Origin: Cycas panzhihuaensis
Lineage: Eukaryota > Cycadophyta
Assembly (NCBI GenBank): GCA_023213395.1
Contig: CM041465.1
Span: 238,831,741 to 238,895,740, forward strand
DNA: 64,000 bases
Reading direction: 5' to 3'
Part shown: positions 54,637-64,000 of the stretch, one piece after another
Position numbering within the stretch: position 1 is the first letter of the stretch
How the letters are laid out: each line of letters begins with the position of its first letter
Position numbers and translations under genes: made by a program
The notes under the pieces: model-generated
Told to the model about the DNA's origin: nothing
What the model saw: the letters and a program-made list of their open reading frames with translations, nothing else
The model's database searches: none

Positions 54637-57600
54637 ATGGCGAAACTAGCAGGTGTAAAGTTTGAGGTGGAGAAATTCAATGGCAAGAACAACTTTAAGT
54701 TGTGGAAGCTAAAAGCACATGATATTCTTATACAGTAGGGTTCATACAAAGCCCTTGTAGGTAAATCAAAGAAACTCACACGGATGGATGAGGATGAATG
54801 GGATGACTTAGACAAAAAGGTACTTAGCATAATACGATTGTGCTTGGCAGATGAAGTATTATTTAACATCATAGGGGAGGAGATAGTAGCAGGATTATGG
54901 ACTCGGTTGGAAGGCCTGTATATGACCAAATTAGTAATGAATTGAATCTACTTGAAGAGGCAACTATACTCATTATGGATGAAAGAAGGTATAAAAATTG
55001 CTAACCATTTAAATATTTTCAATACTCTTATTTATCAGTTGACTACTATCGATGTTAAAATTGAGGATAAGGACAAGGTTGCTACCTTGTTATGCTCATT
55101 ATTGGAATCCTGGGATAATATTGTCACCTTAATTAGTTTTAGCACTATAGATGTATTAGATTATGATTATATTATGAGTGCTTTGCTGATGGAAGAAGTG
55201 CGGAGGAAATTTAGTATTGAAACCTCCACACCAGAAGCCATGATAGTAAGGGCTAGAACGTTTGAGAGAGGATGAAACTCCAGGGATGCATCGACATCTA
55301 AGTCAAAGAGCAAAAAGAGTAAGCTCATGTGTTGGCATTATAATAAGACTAGTCACCTTAAGAAGGATTGCTATAAAAGGAAGGAGTTCTGGGATAGGAA
55401 AGATCCTACGAAGGAGGTAAATTAGGTGGAGTCAAATCAAGGTATGAATGATGATGTCTTAGTCACTTGTAATATTTCTCATTATCACCATGACTAGTTA
55501 TTAGATTCAGGTGCTTTGCACCACATGTGTCCACACAAGAGTTGGTTCTCATCATACCAACCTCTTGATGGTGGTGATGTACTTATGGGAAATAAGGTTT
55601 CTTGTAAGACAGTGGGCATTGGTAGCATCTGAATTAAGATGTTCAATGGGGTAGTTAGAATATTAACTGAGGTTAGATATATACCTAATTTGAAAAGGAA
55701 TCTGATTTCCTTGGGTGAACTAGATTCAAGTGGTTTTAAGCATACAGGTCATAAAGGTGTCCTAAAGGTGTCAAAGGGTTCCTTGGTTGTTATGAAAGCC
55801 TTAAAGAAAGGAAATATTTACATTTTAGTGGGAAGTATAGATGTCAACCAAGCAGCTATAACATCAAAGACTACAGAAGATCCAGCTCAGTTATGGCATC
55901 AGAGACTTGGGCACATGAGTGAGAGAGGACTTAAGGTGCTAATAAACCGTAAGTTACTTCCTAACTTATAGCTTTCAGACTTGGCTTTCTATAAACATTG
56001 TGTTTTTGGAAAATAATGTAGACTTAAGTTTAAAGTATGGAGTCACAGTAGTAAAGGTATTTTGGATTACATACATTCAGATGTATGGGGACCAACCCCT
56101 AAAATATATTATGGAGGATCATTGTATTTTGTCACATTTACAGATGATTACTTTAGGAATGTATAGGTCTATTTTTTAAAAAGAAAATCTAAAGTGTTTA
56201 GTGTGTTTAATCAGTTCAAGCCTCTAGTTGAGAACAACACTGGTAAGATAATCAAATGTTTAAGAACTGACAATGGAGGTGAGTTCAACTCTTTAGAATT
56301 TGAGAACTATTGCAAAGAAGCTGGGATTGAAAGACACAAGACCACTAGCTATACTCTGCAGCAAAATGGTGTTATTGAGTACATGAATAGGACACTCTTG
56401 GAAAGAGCAAGAAGCATGCTAAGTAATGTAGGAGTGGAGTAGGGCTTGTGGGCAGAAGCTGTTTAAATAGCTTGCTATCTAGTAAATAGGTCGCCATCAC
56501 TTGCAATAGATTGTAAGATTCTTGAAGAGGTATGGACTGGACATCCATGTGATTATTCAAATTTAAAAGTTTTTGGTTGTGATGCTTATGCCTGGACTGA
56601 CAAAAGTAAATATTCAAAGTTAGAACCAAAATCTAAGAGATATATCTTTGTTGGTTATGGTGATAAGGATGGTATGAAGGGATATAGGTTGTGGGATCCT
56701 ACTACCCACAAAATCACCATTAACATAGATGTCCTATTTGATGAATCTCCCCATGTAAAATTAGATAGTGGAGAAGTTGAAATAAAATAGGAGCAGCAAG
56801 CTAAACATCAACAAGTCAAGTTTGAAATGCAGCCATTTGTGGAATCAGAAAAGCATGAAGATCTTTTTGAAGATGAATTAGAAGCATATTCACAGGAGTC
56901 TGTGGACACTCCTCTACTAACAGTTAGAAGATCTACATGAGTTAGTCATCCACCTGACAGGTACAACCCTTTTATTTCTATTACTTTTGTTTCTAATGAT
57001 GGTGAGCCCACCTGTTATTAGGAAGCAGTAGATGATATCCATGGTGAGAAGCGGAAAAGGGTTATGCAGGAAGAGATAGATGCTTTGAAGAAAAATAATT
57101 CATGGGACTTGGTAGAACTTCCACATGGCAGGAAGACTGCTGGTTGCAGGTGGGTTTTCAAAAAGAAAACAGATGTTGATGGAAAGGTTGATAAATATAG
57201 GGTAAGACTTATTACTAAAGGTTTTGCATAGAAAGCATGTATTGACTTTCATGAGATCTTTTCACTAGTCATCAAACTTGTTTCAATTCAAGTGCTATTA
57301 GCATTGGTAGCTTCTTTCGATTTAGAGTTGGAGTAGTTAGATGTAAAAATAGCTTTTCTACATGGAGATTTAGATGAAGAGATCTATATGGATCAACCAG
57401 AAGGGTTTGTACAAGATGGTAAGAAAAGACATATTTTTAGGCTCAGGAATTCATTGTATGGCCTGAAGCACTCACCCAGATAGTGGTACAAGAAGTTTAC
57501 TACCTTCATGGAGAGCTAAAATTTTAAAATAAGTGAGTATGATCATTGTGTTTACTTTAAATTTATGGACAATATTATCTTAGTATTATATGTTGATGAC

Positions 57601-58545
57601 ATGCTGGTTGCAAGCAAGAGCATGAAAGAAATTAATAAGCTAAAGGCTCAATTGGCTAGGACTTTTGATATGAACGATCTAGGAGCTGCAAAACAAATCT
57701 TAGGCATGGAGATACACACAGACAGGAAAAATAGTAAGCTATGGTTATCACAGTAGAAAAATGTGGAGAAGGTGCTAACTAGGTTTGGTATGGAAAATGT
57801 GAAACTAATGAGTATCCCATTGGCTTCCCACTTCAAGATTTCTTCAAATATGAGTCCTAGTAGTGAAGAATAAAAGGCTTATATGTTTTGTATGCTTTAT
57901 GCCAGTGTAGTAGGAAGTTTGATGTATGCCATGGTATGTATAAGACCTAATATTTCATATGTAGTCGATGTAGTTAGCAGGTTTATGGCAAATCTAGGAA
58001 AGGAATATTAGGCTGCAATGAAATGGATGCTTCAGTATTTGAGAGGCACGAGTGACTATTATATCACCTTTAGAGGTACAGGTAATCAGGTTTATGGATA
58101 TGTCGATTCAGACTTTGCAGGAGATTTAGACAAAAGAAGGTCTACTTCAGGTTATGTTTTTACTCTTACAAATGGTCTAGTTAGTTGGATGTCCAAATTG
58201 CATAGCACAATTGCACTGTCAACCACAAAAGCTAAATATGTTACTGCAGCATATGCTTGTAAAGAAGCAATCTAGTTACAAGGTCTATTGGTTGAGCTTG
58301 GAAGGAGACAGGAAAATGTAAAGGTATTTTTTGACAGTTAAAGTGTCATTTACTTAGCCAAGAATCCATCTTATCATAGTAAAATAAAGCATATTGCTCT
58401 TAAGTACTATTTTGTTAGACAAGTTGTGGAAGCAAGTGGAGTGGCACTTGAGAAGATTCACACCAATCAGAATTGTGCTGATATATTCACAAAACTAGTA
58501 CCATTAGAGAAGTTCAAATGGTATTTGACTTCTCTTTGCTTATAG
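54637..58545 (+). pseudogene. gag-pol: E7 gag-pol polyprotein (stops only, no frameshift)
   Basis: One reading frame of 1302 codons runs from ATG 54637 to TAG 58543-58545, broken only by about two dozen point stops. Domains: gag (KFNGKNNFKLWKLKAHDIL; knuckle at about 55330 with one Cys read as Tyr), protease (LLDSGALHHMCPH, 55500), a pre-integrase motif (LWHQRLGHMSERGL, 55895), an integrase core (DYIHSDVWGP, LRTDNGGEFNSLEF, QQNGVIEYMNRT with Asp, Asp, Glu), RT (FLHGDLDEEIYMDQPEGF, active site ILVLYVDDMLVAS), and RNase H (YGYVDSDFAGDLDKRRSTSG, ADIFTKLVPLEKF end). The catalytic acids of integrase and RT are intact. Most stops fit CAG, CAA or TGG codons changed by a transition. Confidence 0.95.
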
Positions 58546-58601
58546 AAAAGATGATGAAGGGTCCAAGAAAGGTACTAGGTAATTGTTATCAAGGTGGAGA
58601 T

Positions 58602-59065
58602 TATTGGGTAGCTCTATAAACCATATTAAAATGTAAAGAGAATAAGGGTTATTCGATACAAATACCGTAGATTCTATAGTTGATATTCATGCCTTGGATG
58701 TCCCTCTTATATAGCCCATTTTAGGGCTTTTCTTATTATGTTGTATGTAATGTAATATACTATAATGAGGGTGGCAGCTGGTTGTTGTTCTTGAGAGCAC
58801 TCTGCTACTGAGATGTACTGTTTCTTCATTCTACAGTAATAAAGATTGATACATTTCTTATGTGGATGTTTCCCTAGAACATTGCTAGGGTTTTACCATG
58901 TTATATCGGGTGCATATGTGATGTTTATCTTTCATTTTCATGTTATTATATTATCTCAGTTTTTAGAACTTGCATGTAATTTTAAGTTTCAATTTCTGTA
59001 ACTAGTTGGAAGAATGCAATAGATCTTAGTGGCAGTTAAAGGGTTCGGACCTCGTATTCTCAATA
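58602..59065 (+). repeat. E7 3' LTR (shortened)
   Basis: 464 bp. It starts TATTGGG after AAGGTGGAGAT (polypurine tract) and matches the 5' LTR from CTATAAACC. About 165 bp are missing between these points. Confidence 0.85.
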
Positions 59066-59400
59066 ATATTACTTCTTTATTACTTTCTTAAAATCCATCC
59101 AAGAAAAAGAAGATACATCATGAGTCTTCAAATATATATTCGACCATGTTAATGCATGTTTGCATAACTTGAGCCTAGCAAATGAAAGATTTTGAGCATT
59201 ATTATAAACATAAATTATGAAGTAGGTTTCAAGTTGATCCAACCAATGGTCTAACTTTTCAGCATTTACCTCTCCCTCATAAGTTGGGATGTCTAACTTT
59301 GCCTCTACCTTGAAGGGTTGATAAGATTAAGTAGCTTTGCTTTCTTCAAATGAGTTCTTTAAGGTCTCTTCCTATTCTTCTTCATTGTTATGCTCATCTG
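59066..59400 (-). pseudogene. gag: E6 gag, N-terminal part
   Basis: The minus strand reads EAKLDIPTYEGEVNAEKLDH, then WLDQLETYFIIY and SFARLKLCKHALTWSN, a typical Ty3/Gypsy gag start. The frame is broken once at about 59205. It continues on the other side of E7 at 53930. The 59401-59651 stretch is a worn leader and gag start. Confidence 0.7.
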
Positions 59401-59651
59401 TGGATCCTCCTTTAACTTCCTTCTCTTTGCCTTTGCCCTTGACTAGAGATAGAAGTTGGATTATCATTTACATCAAAACTTCTACGTTCTTCTCAAGATT
59501 CTCAAAACTAATTTCTCCATATTTTTTTTATCCATGGTGCTTAGATTCTTTCTTGGTCTTCTTGGTGATTAAAACATACGAAAATATTCTCCTTTCTCTA
59601 GGTATCCTTTCCTTGTTTGTAACATTTAAGTTTCTACAACAAAGATCATAT

Positions 59652-59663
59652 GCTCTGATACCA
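59652..59663 (-). promoter_or_regulatory. E6 primer binding site (initiator-Met)
   Basis: TGGTATCAGAGC on the minus strand, a few bases from the 5' LTR. Confidence 0.9.
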
Positions 59664-59668
59664 AAAAT

Positions 59669-60616
59669 ATGGTCCTAAAGTAAAGCGTGATTAGTGAAGA
59701 AATAAATTACCAACCTTTCTACTTGGGATCCTAGGGTTTTAGTATAAAATTTCTAATAACATCAATACAAGAATGATCCCACAAAAGGAAATTCTATACC
59801 AAATCATTCATACTGCCATTGCTCCAAGGTAAGAAGCATAATACTTTTATTAAACTAGAAAAACCTCCATGTAATGGTGGAGAAAACAAATAGCAAAGAA
59901 TGGGCAAGTTATAAGGAATAAATGATATAATTATACCATAAGGGGCCTCCAACTTCCCAAGACTCCTTCAATGAAGCTCCTACTCTCCATAATGGATGCT
60001 TGAAGTGTCAAATTTTACCTCCTCTATGGTCTCTAAAACCCTTCAAGTGCTTCCTCAATGATGCTCCCAAGTCAAGTGTTTCTCATATATAAGAACCAAG
60101 TCTCCAACATCATAAATAAGATTAAGTGGGCTCAATTTATAGAAAGAAACCTAAAATATATGTTTAACAAATGGTAATCATGCAAGTACAACCACTAACA
60201 ACTAGAATGCATGTTATTTGAGTGGCATTCATGCAATTCTAAAAAGTTATAGCCTTAAAACAAACTCCAATTTGACTTAAATTTGGTACATGTATAGATG
60301 CACATGTCCCCTTTACTTCCTAAAAATTTTAGCTTATTTGGATATCATTTGTCCCCATTTTCATTAATTTAATAATACTATGTATTTGTTATTTTTTTAT
60401 TAGTTGTAGGGGCTATTTTCTGCAAAACAATGATTCTCATTTAATAAAATGATATTTTTTGAATCCTACCTTTTACACACATGTAGTGGGATGTGTCTTC
60501 TTCATTCCCATAAAATTTCATATTAGTTTGACACCATTTGGCCCTATTTCTTTTATTTATGTTAATGCCTCACATTTTCTACCTCCTATAGACATATGGT
60601 AGATCCTCCTCGATCA
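59669..60616 (-). repeat. E6 5' LTR
   Basis: About 948 bp, the pair of 43289-44206. It has an extra block of about 40 bp at 60505-60555. Confidence 0.85.
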
Positions 60617-63600
60617 ATAACCCTCCATCACACCTCCATAGCACTCTTGAGTACTCCCAGTTCTTATAGTTTAAATTTGATCATGTTTGTTAGCATTGAG
60701 CAATCTCTAACAACCCATTTAGGACTGATCACGATCTCCCTTGCCACTTCTCTTGCATTAGGGCCTAATTACCACCTTTTTTTCACTTATTATGGTCCCA
60801 CCAGTATTTAAGAGTCTTATAAAATGCCATAATAGTCTAGCATTCTGCTGCTTCGAGGTCTAGGACCCCTTTTTAGGGGACTTGTAGGCCCCCCTTCATT
60901 TTTCTACCATGTTTTAAGTGCATTGCAACATTGTTCATTGTACTATGACAAACTCCATGGTACTACAAAGTTTGACATGGTGCGACTGTCCATTTGAATT
61001 TTTGGCCTGACAACAACCATTTTTGCATTAATTACAAAATTGGCACATGGAATCAAGTTATTTCCCACCTAGGGCAATCCCTAATCACCTGAAAAACTAG
61101 AGTTGGGTATAAAAACCCAATTTCAAATTCATTTAGCTTTATTAGCTCATTTTAAAAGAAAGAAATGCCTCCATCTGCTATCTCCTACTCTCTTCTCTTG
61201 TCTCCTTCTTTCCATAGGGGAAAAAACCCTAAGTTATAGGTCTATGGTAGTCTATTTTAAGTAGGGTTCTCCCCTTAAGTGCTCTCTCTAGCCATTACAT
61301 CAAGTTTTCTATGGGTTTCACACTTCTTTTATGCCATTGAAGGGAACTTTCCTCTATCCATTAGGAAGGATCCTTCTCCCCAACTAATCCATGAGGTAAA
61401 ACCTATTTTAAGTTGTTTTTAGTAGGTATTTTAGGCATGCACTTTATTGTTTCCTCCTTTAACAAAATCATTTTGTGAATATTATTTTGGGTTTACTTAA
61501 AAACCTCTCCTATATACTTTTTCCTTGAATCATTCTTAAAGGAGGGAAAACCCTTCCTTCTCTTTGCTCACCCTTCTTACCTCTTAAGATTTCTCTTGGG
61601 CTACCATCAAGTAGGTTGTGGGAAAATTATAAAAAGGGAAAGAGGAGATTAAGGCTAGGGTTTTAACCCTCTTGGCTACATCCTCTAGGAAATCCCCCTA
61701 CCTTTTACAACTTCTCCCATCTCATACCTAGCTTACAGCCATAGAAATCCTTAAGGTGAGGGGATCTTGCTGGTTTTAGCATTGGCAGCTACTTGTAATA
61801 ATTGCAACTAGCTCTCATACACCATCAAAAATCTAATTTTTTCAACAGATCTTGTAGTTTATGAGTTTCTTACCTTATCTTATAAATCTTGCAAAAGTTG
61901 CACATTGCAACTTTTGCAACATTTGTAGTTTTTGTAGCTTTTATAATCTTTGCTTCTTGTAAACTTTGATACCCTTTTTTTTGCTTAGAAGCCATAATCT
62001 CTTGTTTGATCAGGTTGCTTATAGCATTTGAGGACTTGGAGGTGCCTTATTTGGAAGGTTGGCCATTCCAAGGCTCACTTTCTTTCCCCCTTTACCCCGC
62101 TTTTTCCTTTCCAAAAGTTACTTGAATATTTTACATGCATGCAAAAGAGGGATTGAATAACGTATTATTTTCATTTAAAAGCACTTAAATAAGATCATGT
62201 TTTTCTTTTAGTAAACATAGATATAAATTTAAATATATACTTACTTTCATATGCATATCTAGCACCCCATAGAAGGAAAACTAATTTGACATGCAAGTTT
62301 TGCTTTTCGAAGCAAGCGAGGATTATTGTGAAAGATACGTACACTCTGTTTACTTTCATCCTTACTTTGAACTTTCCTTTTCATTTGCAATTTTTTTTCC
62401 ATTTCTTTTCATATAAGCCTTTTGGGGAAGGTAAGGATGCCCCACCAACATTCCTCTTACAATGCCAACTATGGAAAGGAGAGTGAGGTGACCGACAAAG
62501 GATCACAAAGAAAGAAGAGAGGCATGCTTCATCAATTGTCATGGTTCAAAGTACACCCCTTTTGACTCTACCTTATTTCTTATCCTTTTCCCCCTTCTCC
62601 CAAAAGAAAAGAAAAGGAAAGGGAAAGGTTGCATGTACTTTGTCTTGCTTATGTATTGTTCATCTTGCATCCATTTGGAAAGGAAATCACCCCCTACATG
62701 GGTAGGCATTGACCCTACTTCCTTTCCCTTCTCTCATTGTAGGGCATTCAAGCAAGGGTAGTTTGAGTTGGTACACCATACATACTGCATCTTTAGCAAA
62801 GAGTAATGAAACAATCTTTTATCCTTTGTTGTACTTCCCTTTCTTTCATACGCTCTTGCACTTACCAGGGTAGGGGGCATAAAGGGATTTAAACCTCTCA
62901 ACATTCACTCTTTCCTTTCTATGTACTATTAGGATAACCTGCATTAATCATTGCACTCTTCCTTTGCAATTCTCTTCCCCTTGGTTCCCTTATTTTTTTT
63001 ATTCATAAAAGATATAGGAGAGAGAGGAAATGAGAGACAATGGAAAGAGTTATTGTTATCACTCTTTTTTAGATTGCAATAACCTAGTGGCAATAATATC
63101 TCACATCACTACATCACTTTCCCAAAGTAAAACAAAACATATTGTAAAACCTCCTACACACTTAGCCACATGCCTAGTGCGTGTAAACCCTAGAGGATTT
63201 CCCTTTAGGTATCCTTTGATAAGGCATCCACTCGTCCTACCCTATCTAGGAGTTGGTTTTCTTATAACAAACCTCTTTTTCTCTCTCTTTCTATTTGCTA
63301 CCTCTTTCTTGTTCTTTAGGCACCCTCTCTTCATTAGGGTTTGCCTCTCCTTTTCCCTTCTTCTTAAGAAAAGTTTCTTTTATCTTGCCTCTCCTTCCTC
63401 AACCCATTAGGATAGGAGAGTCCCCTTTGAGGCTACTTAGTAAACTAAGGATACCCTTGCCTACTTTGAATCCAAGAAGGTACCCACCAAAAGGGAAGGT
63501 TTAGTATGCCATTTGTAGGTCCTCAAACCTACATTTTGATGCATGGATGCCCTTTGTGTATGATCTTTTTCCCTACTTCCAAGGATCCTTAAGCCCTTTG

Positions 63601-63661
63601 ATTAGTGATTATGTAGGCTTAATCCCTTTGTGTCTAGTTACACCCCAAAGGTGTGCTTCTA
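60617..63661 (+). repeat. E8 5' LTR, second part
   Basis: It continues the LTR started at 43060; together about 3.27 kb. A conserved promoter area (ACTAGAGTTGGG then TATAAAA at 61108-61114) aligns with the E2 and E3 promoter regions. It ends CTTCTA one base before the PBS. No genes are seen in it. Confidence 0.8.
61108..61114 (+). promoter_or_regulatory. E8 LTR TATA box
   Basis: TATAAAA in GGGTATAAAAACCC, in the same position as in the E3 3' LTR (8367-8361, minus). Confidence 0.6.
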
Positions 63662-63662
63662 C

Positions 63663-63681
63663 TAGTGACCATATTGGGGAC
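63663..63681 (+). promoter_or_regulatory. E8 primer binding site (Arg type)
   Basis: TAGTGACCATATTGGGGAC, one base after the LTR end; two transitions from the E3 site. The leader 63682-63821 matches the E2 leader, including AGGCAACCCCCAAC-like sequence. Confidence 0.75.
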
Positions 63682-63821
63682 CCATTAGTAAAGGAACTAC
63701 CCTAGTTTCCTTTCTGTTGGCATTGCCTCTCCTTTTGGTAACCCTTCTTGATTCATTAGGCAACCCCCAACATCCTTCATTCCCTTACTTCTCTTTCTGC
63801 CAAATATTAGTAGGGATTTGA

Positions 63822-64000
63822 ATGTGATGATTCTCTCATTATTTATGAGGCCTTCCTCCTTCTTTGGAAGACTCACCCTATTCTCCCCTTCTATTGTCTG
63901 ATTTTGAATCAACTATGGAGGGATTCTCTTTAGATTGGGAATACCATGCCTATGTTTTTGAAACCCAAAAACCTTTAACTTCTTTCCAAGGTCCCACCCA
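63822..64000 (+). pseudogene. gag: E8 gag N-terminus (cut by window edge)
   Basis: After ATG 63822 the frame has two immediate TGA codons and one more at 63846. It then reads LPPSLEDSPYSPLLLSDFES and MEGFSLDWEYHAYVFETQ, matching the E2 gag start (LPPLLEDPKYHPL, MEGYSSDWAYHT). The early stops mean no gag could be made from this start. Confidence 0.8.

Larger units (their letters stand above)
53936..59065 (+). mobile_element. E7: Ty1/Copia retrotransposon
   Basis: LTRs 53936-54566 and 58602-59065, an initiator-Met-like PBS, and a polyprotein in Copia order (gag, protease, integrase, RT, RNase H) with integrase before RT. It is inserted into the E6 gag in opposite orientation. By eye the LTRs differ at about 10% of aligned sites, so it is old despite its complete layout. 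Confidence 0.95.
43289..60616 (-). mobile_element. E6: chromovirus-like Ty3/Gypsy retrotransposon (interrupted by E7 and E9)
   Basis: Direct repeats at 43289-44206 and 59669-60616 are its LTRs. A minus-strand initiator-Met PBS lies beside the right LTR and a polypurine tract beside the left. Between them are gag, protease, RT, RNase H and integrase in Ty3/Gypsy order. E7 splits gag and E9 sits between integrase and the 3' LTR. Flanks attat/gttat (minus strand) are a possible 4/5 target duplication. The class differs from the Tat elements (different gag knuckle, primer and RT blocks); the chromovirus assignment is tentative. Confidence 0.85.
60617..64000 (+). mobile_element. E8: Tat-type Ty3/Gypsy, 5' end (first 229 bp at 43060-43288)
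   Basis: It has a 5' LTR split by E6, an Arg-type PBS and the start of gag, then the window ends. It is inserted into the E5 spacer in opposite orientation. The possible target duplication beside its start is gtacc (43055-43059). Confidence 0.8.

Noticed and set aside
54637-58545. Integrated plant pararetrovirus
   Set aside because: LTR pair, PBS, polypurine tract, integrase domain and a likely target duplication show a Ty1/Copia retrotransposon; no movement protein or coat motifs are seen.
38082-63661. The E5 and E8 LTRs as the two LTRs of one element
   Set aside because: They lie in opposite orientation, one preceded by a polypurine tract and the other followed by a PBS. They belong to two elements.

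Overview
The window is nuclear DNA from a plant with a large, repeat-rich genome. Essentially all of it is nested LTR retrotransposons. Signs of this are Ty3/Gypsy and Ty1/Copia polyproteins, initiator-Met and Arg-type primer binding sites, very long LTRs (2.4-3.3 kb), decay mainly by C-to-T and G-to-A changes, and one plant-type papain-like protease pseudogene. A seed plant such as a conifer fits, but the sequence does not prove it. I see no active host gene, no tRNA or rRNA gene and no CRISPR array.

I resolve nine LTR elements, labelled E1 to E9. LEFT HALF: E4 (+, 35332-38081) is an old Tat-type Ty3/Gypsy fragment. E3 (-, 35326 down to beyond the left edge) sits in the protease region of E4. 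E2 (+, 10757-23002, two LTRs and a 4/5 target duplication) sits inside E3. E1 (-, 7716 to beyond the left edge) sits inside the 3' LTR of E3. RIGHT HALF: E5 (-, 38082-43059) sits in E4. E8 (+, 5' LTR from 43060, PBS at 63663, gag running off the right edge) sits in E5. E6 (-, 43289-60616, initiator-Met PBS, chromovirus-like Ty3/Gypsy) sits inside the 5' LTR of E8. Inside E6 are E7 (+, Ty1/Copia, 53936-59065, splitting the E6 gag) and E9 (-, 44325-50019, 218-bp LTRs, perfect CCTAC duplication).

E1, E2, E3, E4, E5 and E8 belong to one Tat/Ogre-like superfamily. Pieced together from several copies, the order along the sense strand is: LTR, PBS, gag, protease, RT, RNase H, integrase, an ANTISENSE open reading frame, a spacer with a TATA box facing the antisense way, an extra RNase H of the type known from Tat elements, polypurine tract, LTR. 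The antisense frame contains what looks like a plant mobile domain (PMD). E2 has lost nearly all of RT, RNase H and integrase through an in-frame deletion but keeps gag, protease, the extra RNase H and an open antisense frame.

The two most unusual objects are this antisense PMD-like transcription unit (10348-25170, interrupted by E2; shortened copy at 18300-19190) and E9. E9 is a small, probably non-autonomous LTR element with an antisense, intronless, decayed papain-family protease (48247-49222), plus two overlapping intact reading frames (a Copia-gag-like one and an acidic one) near its 3' LTR. Boundaries marked approximate were set by eye from internal comparisons between copies.
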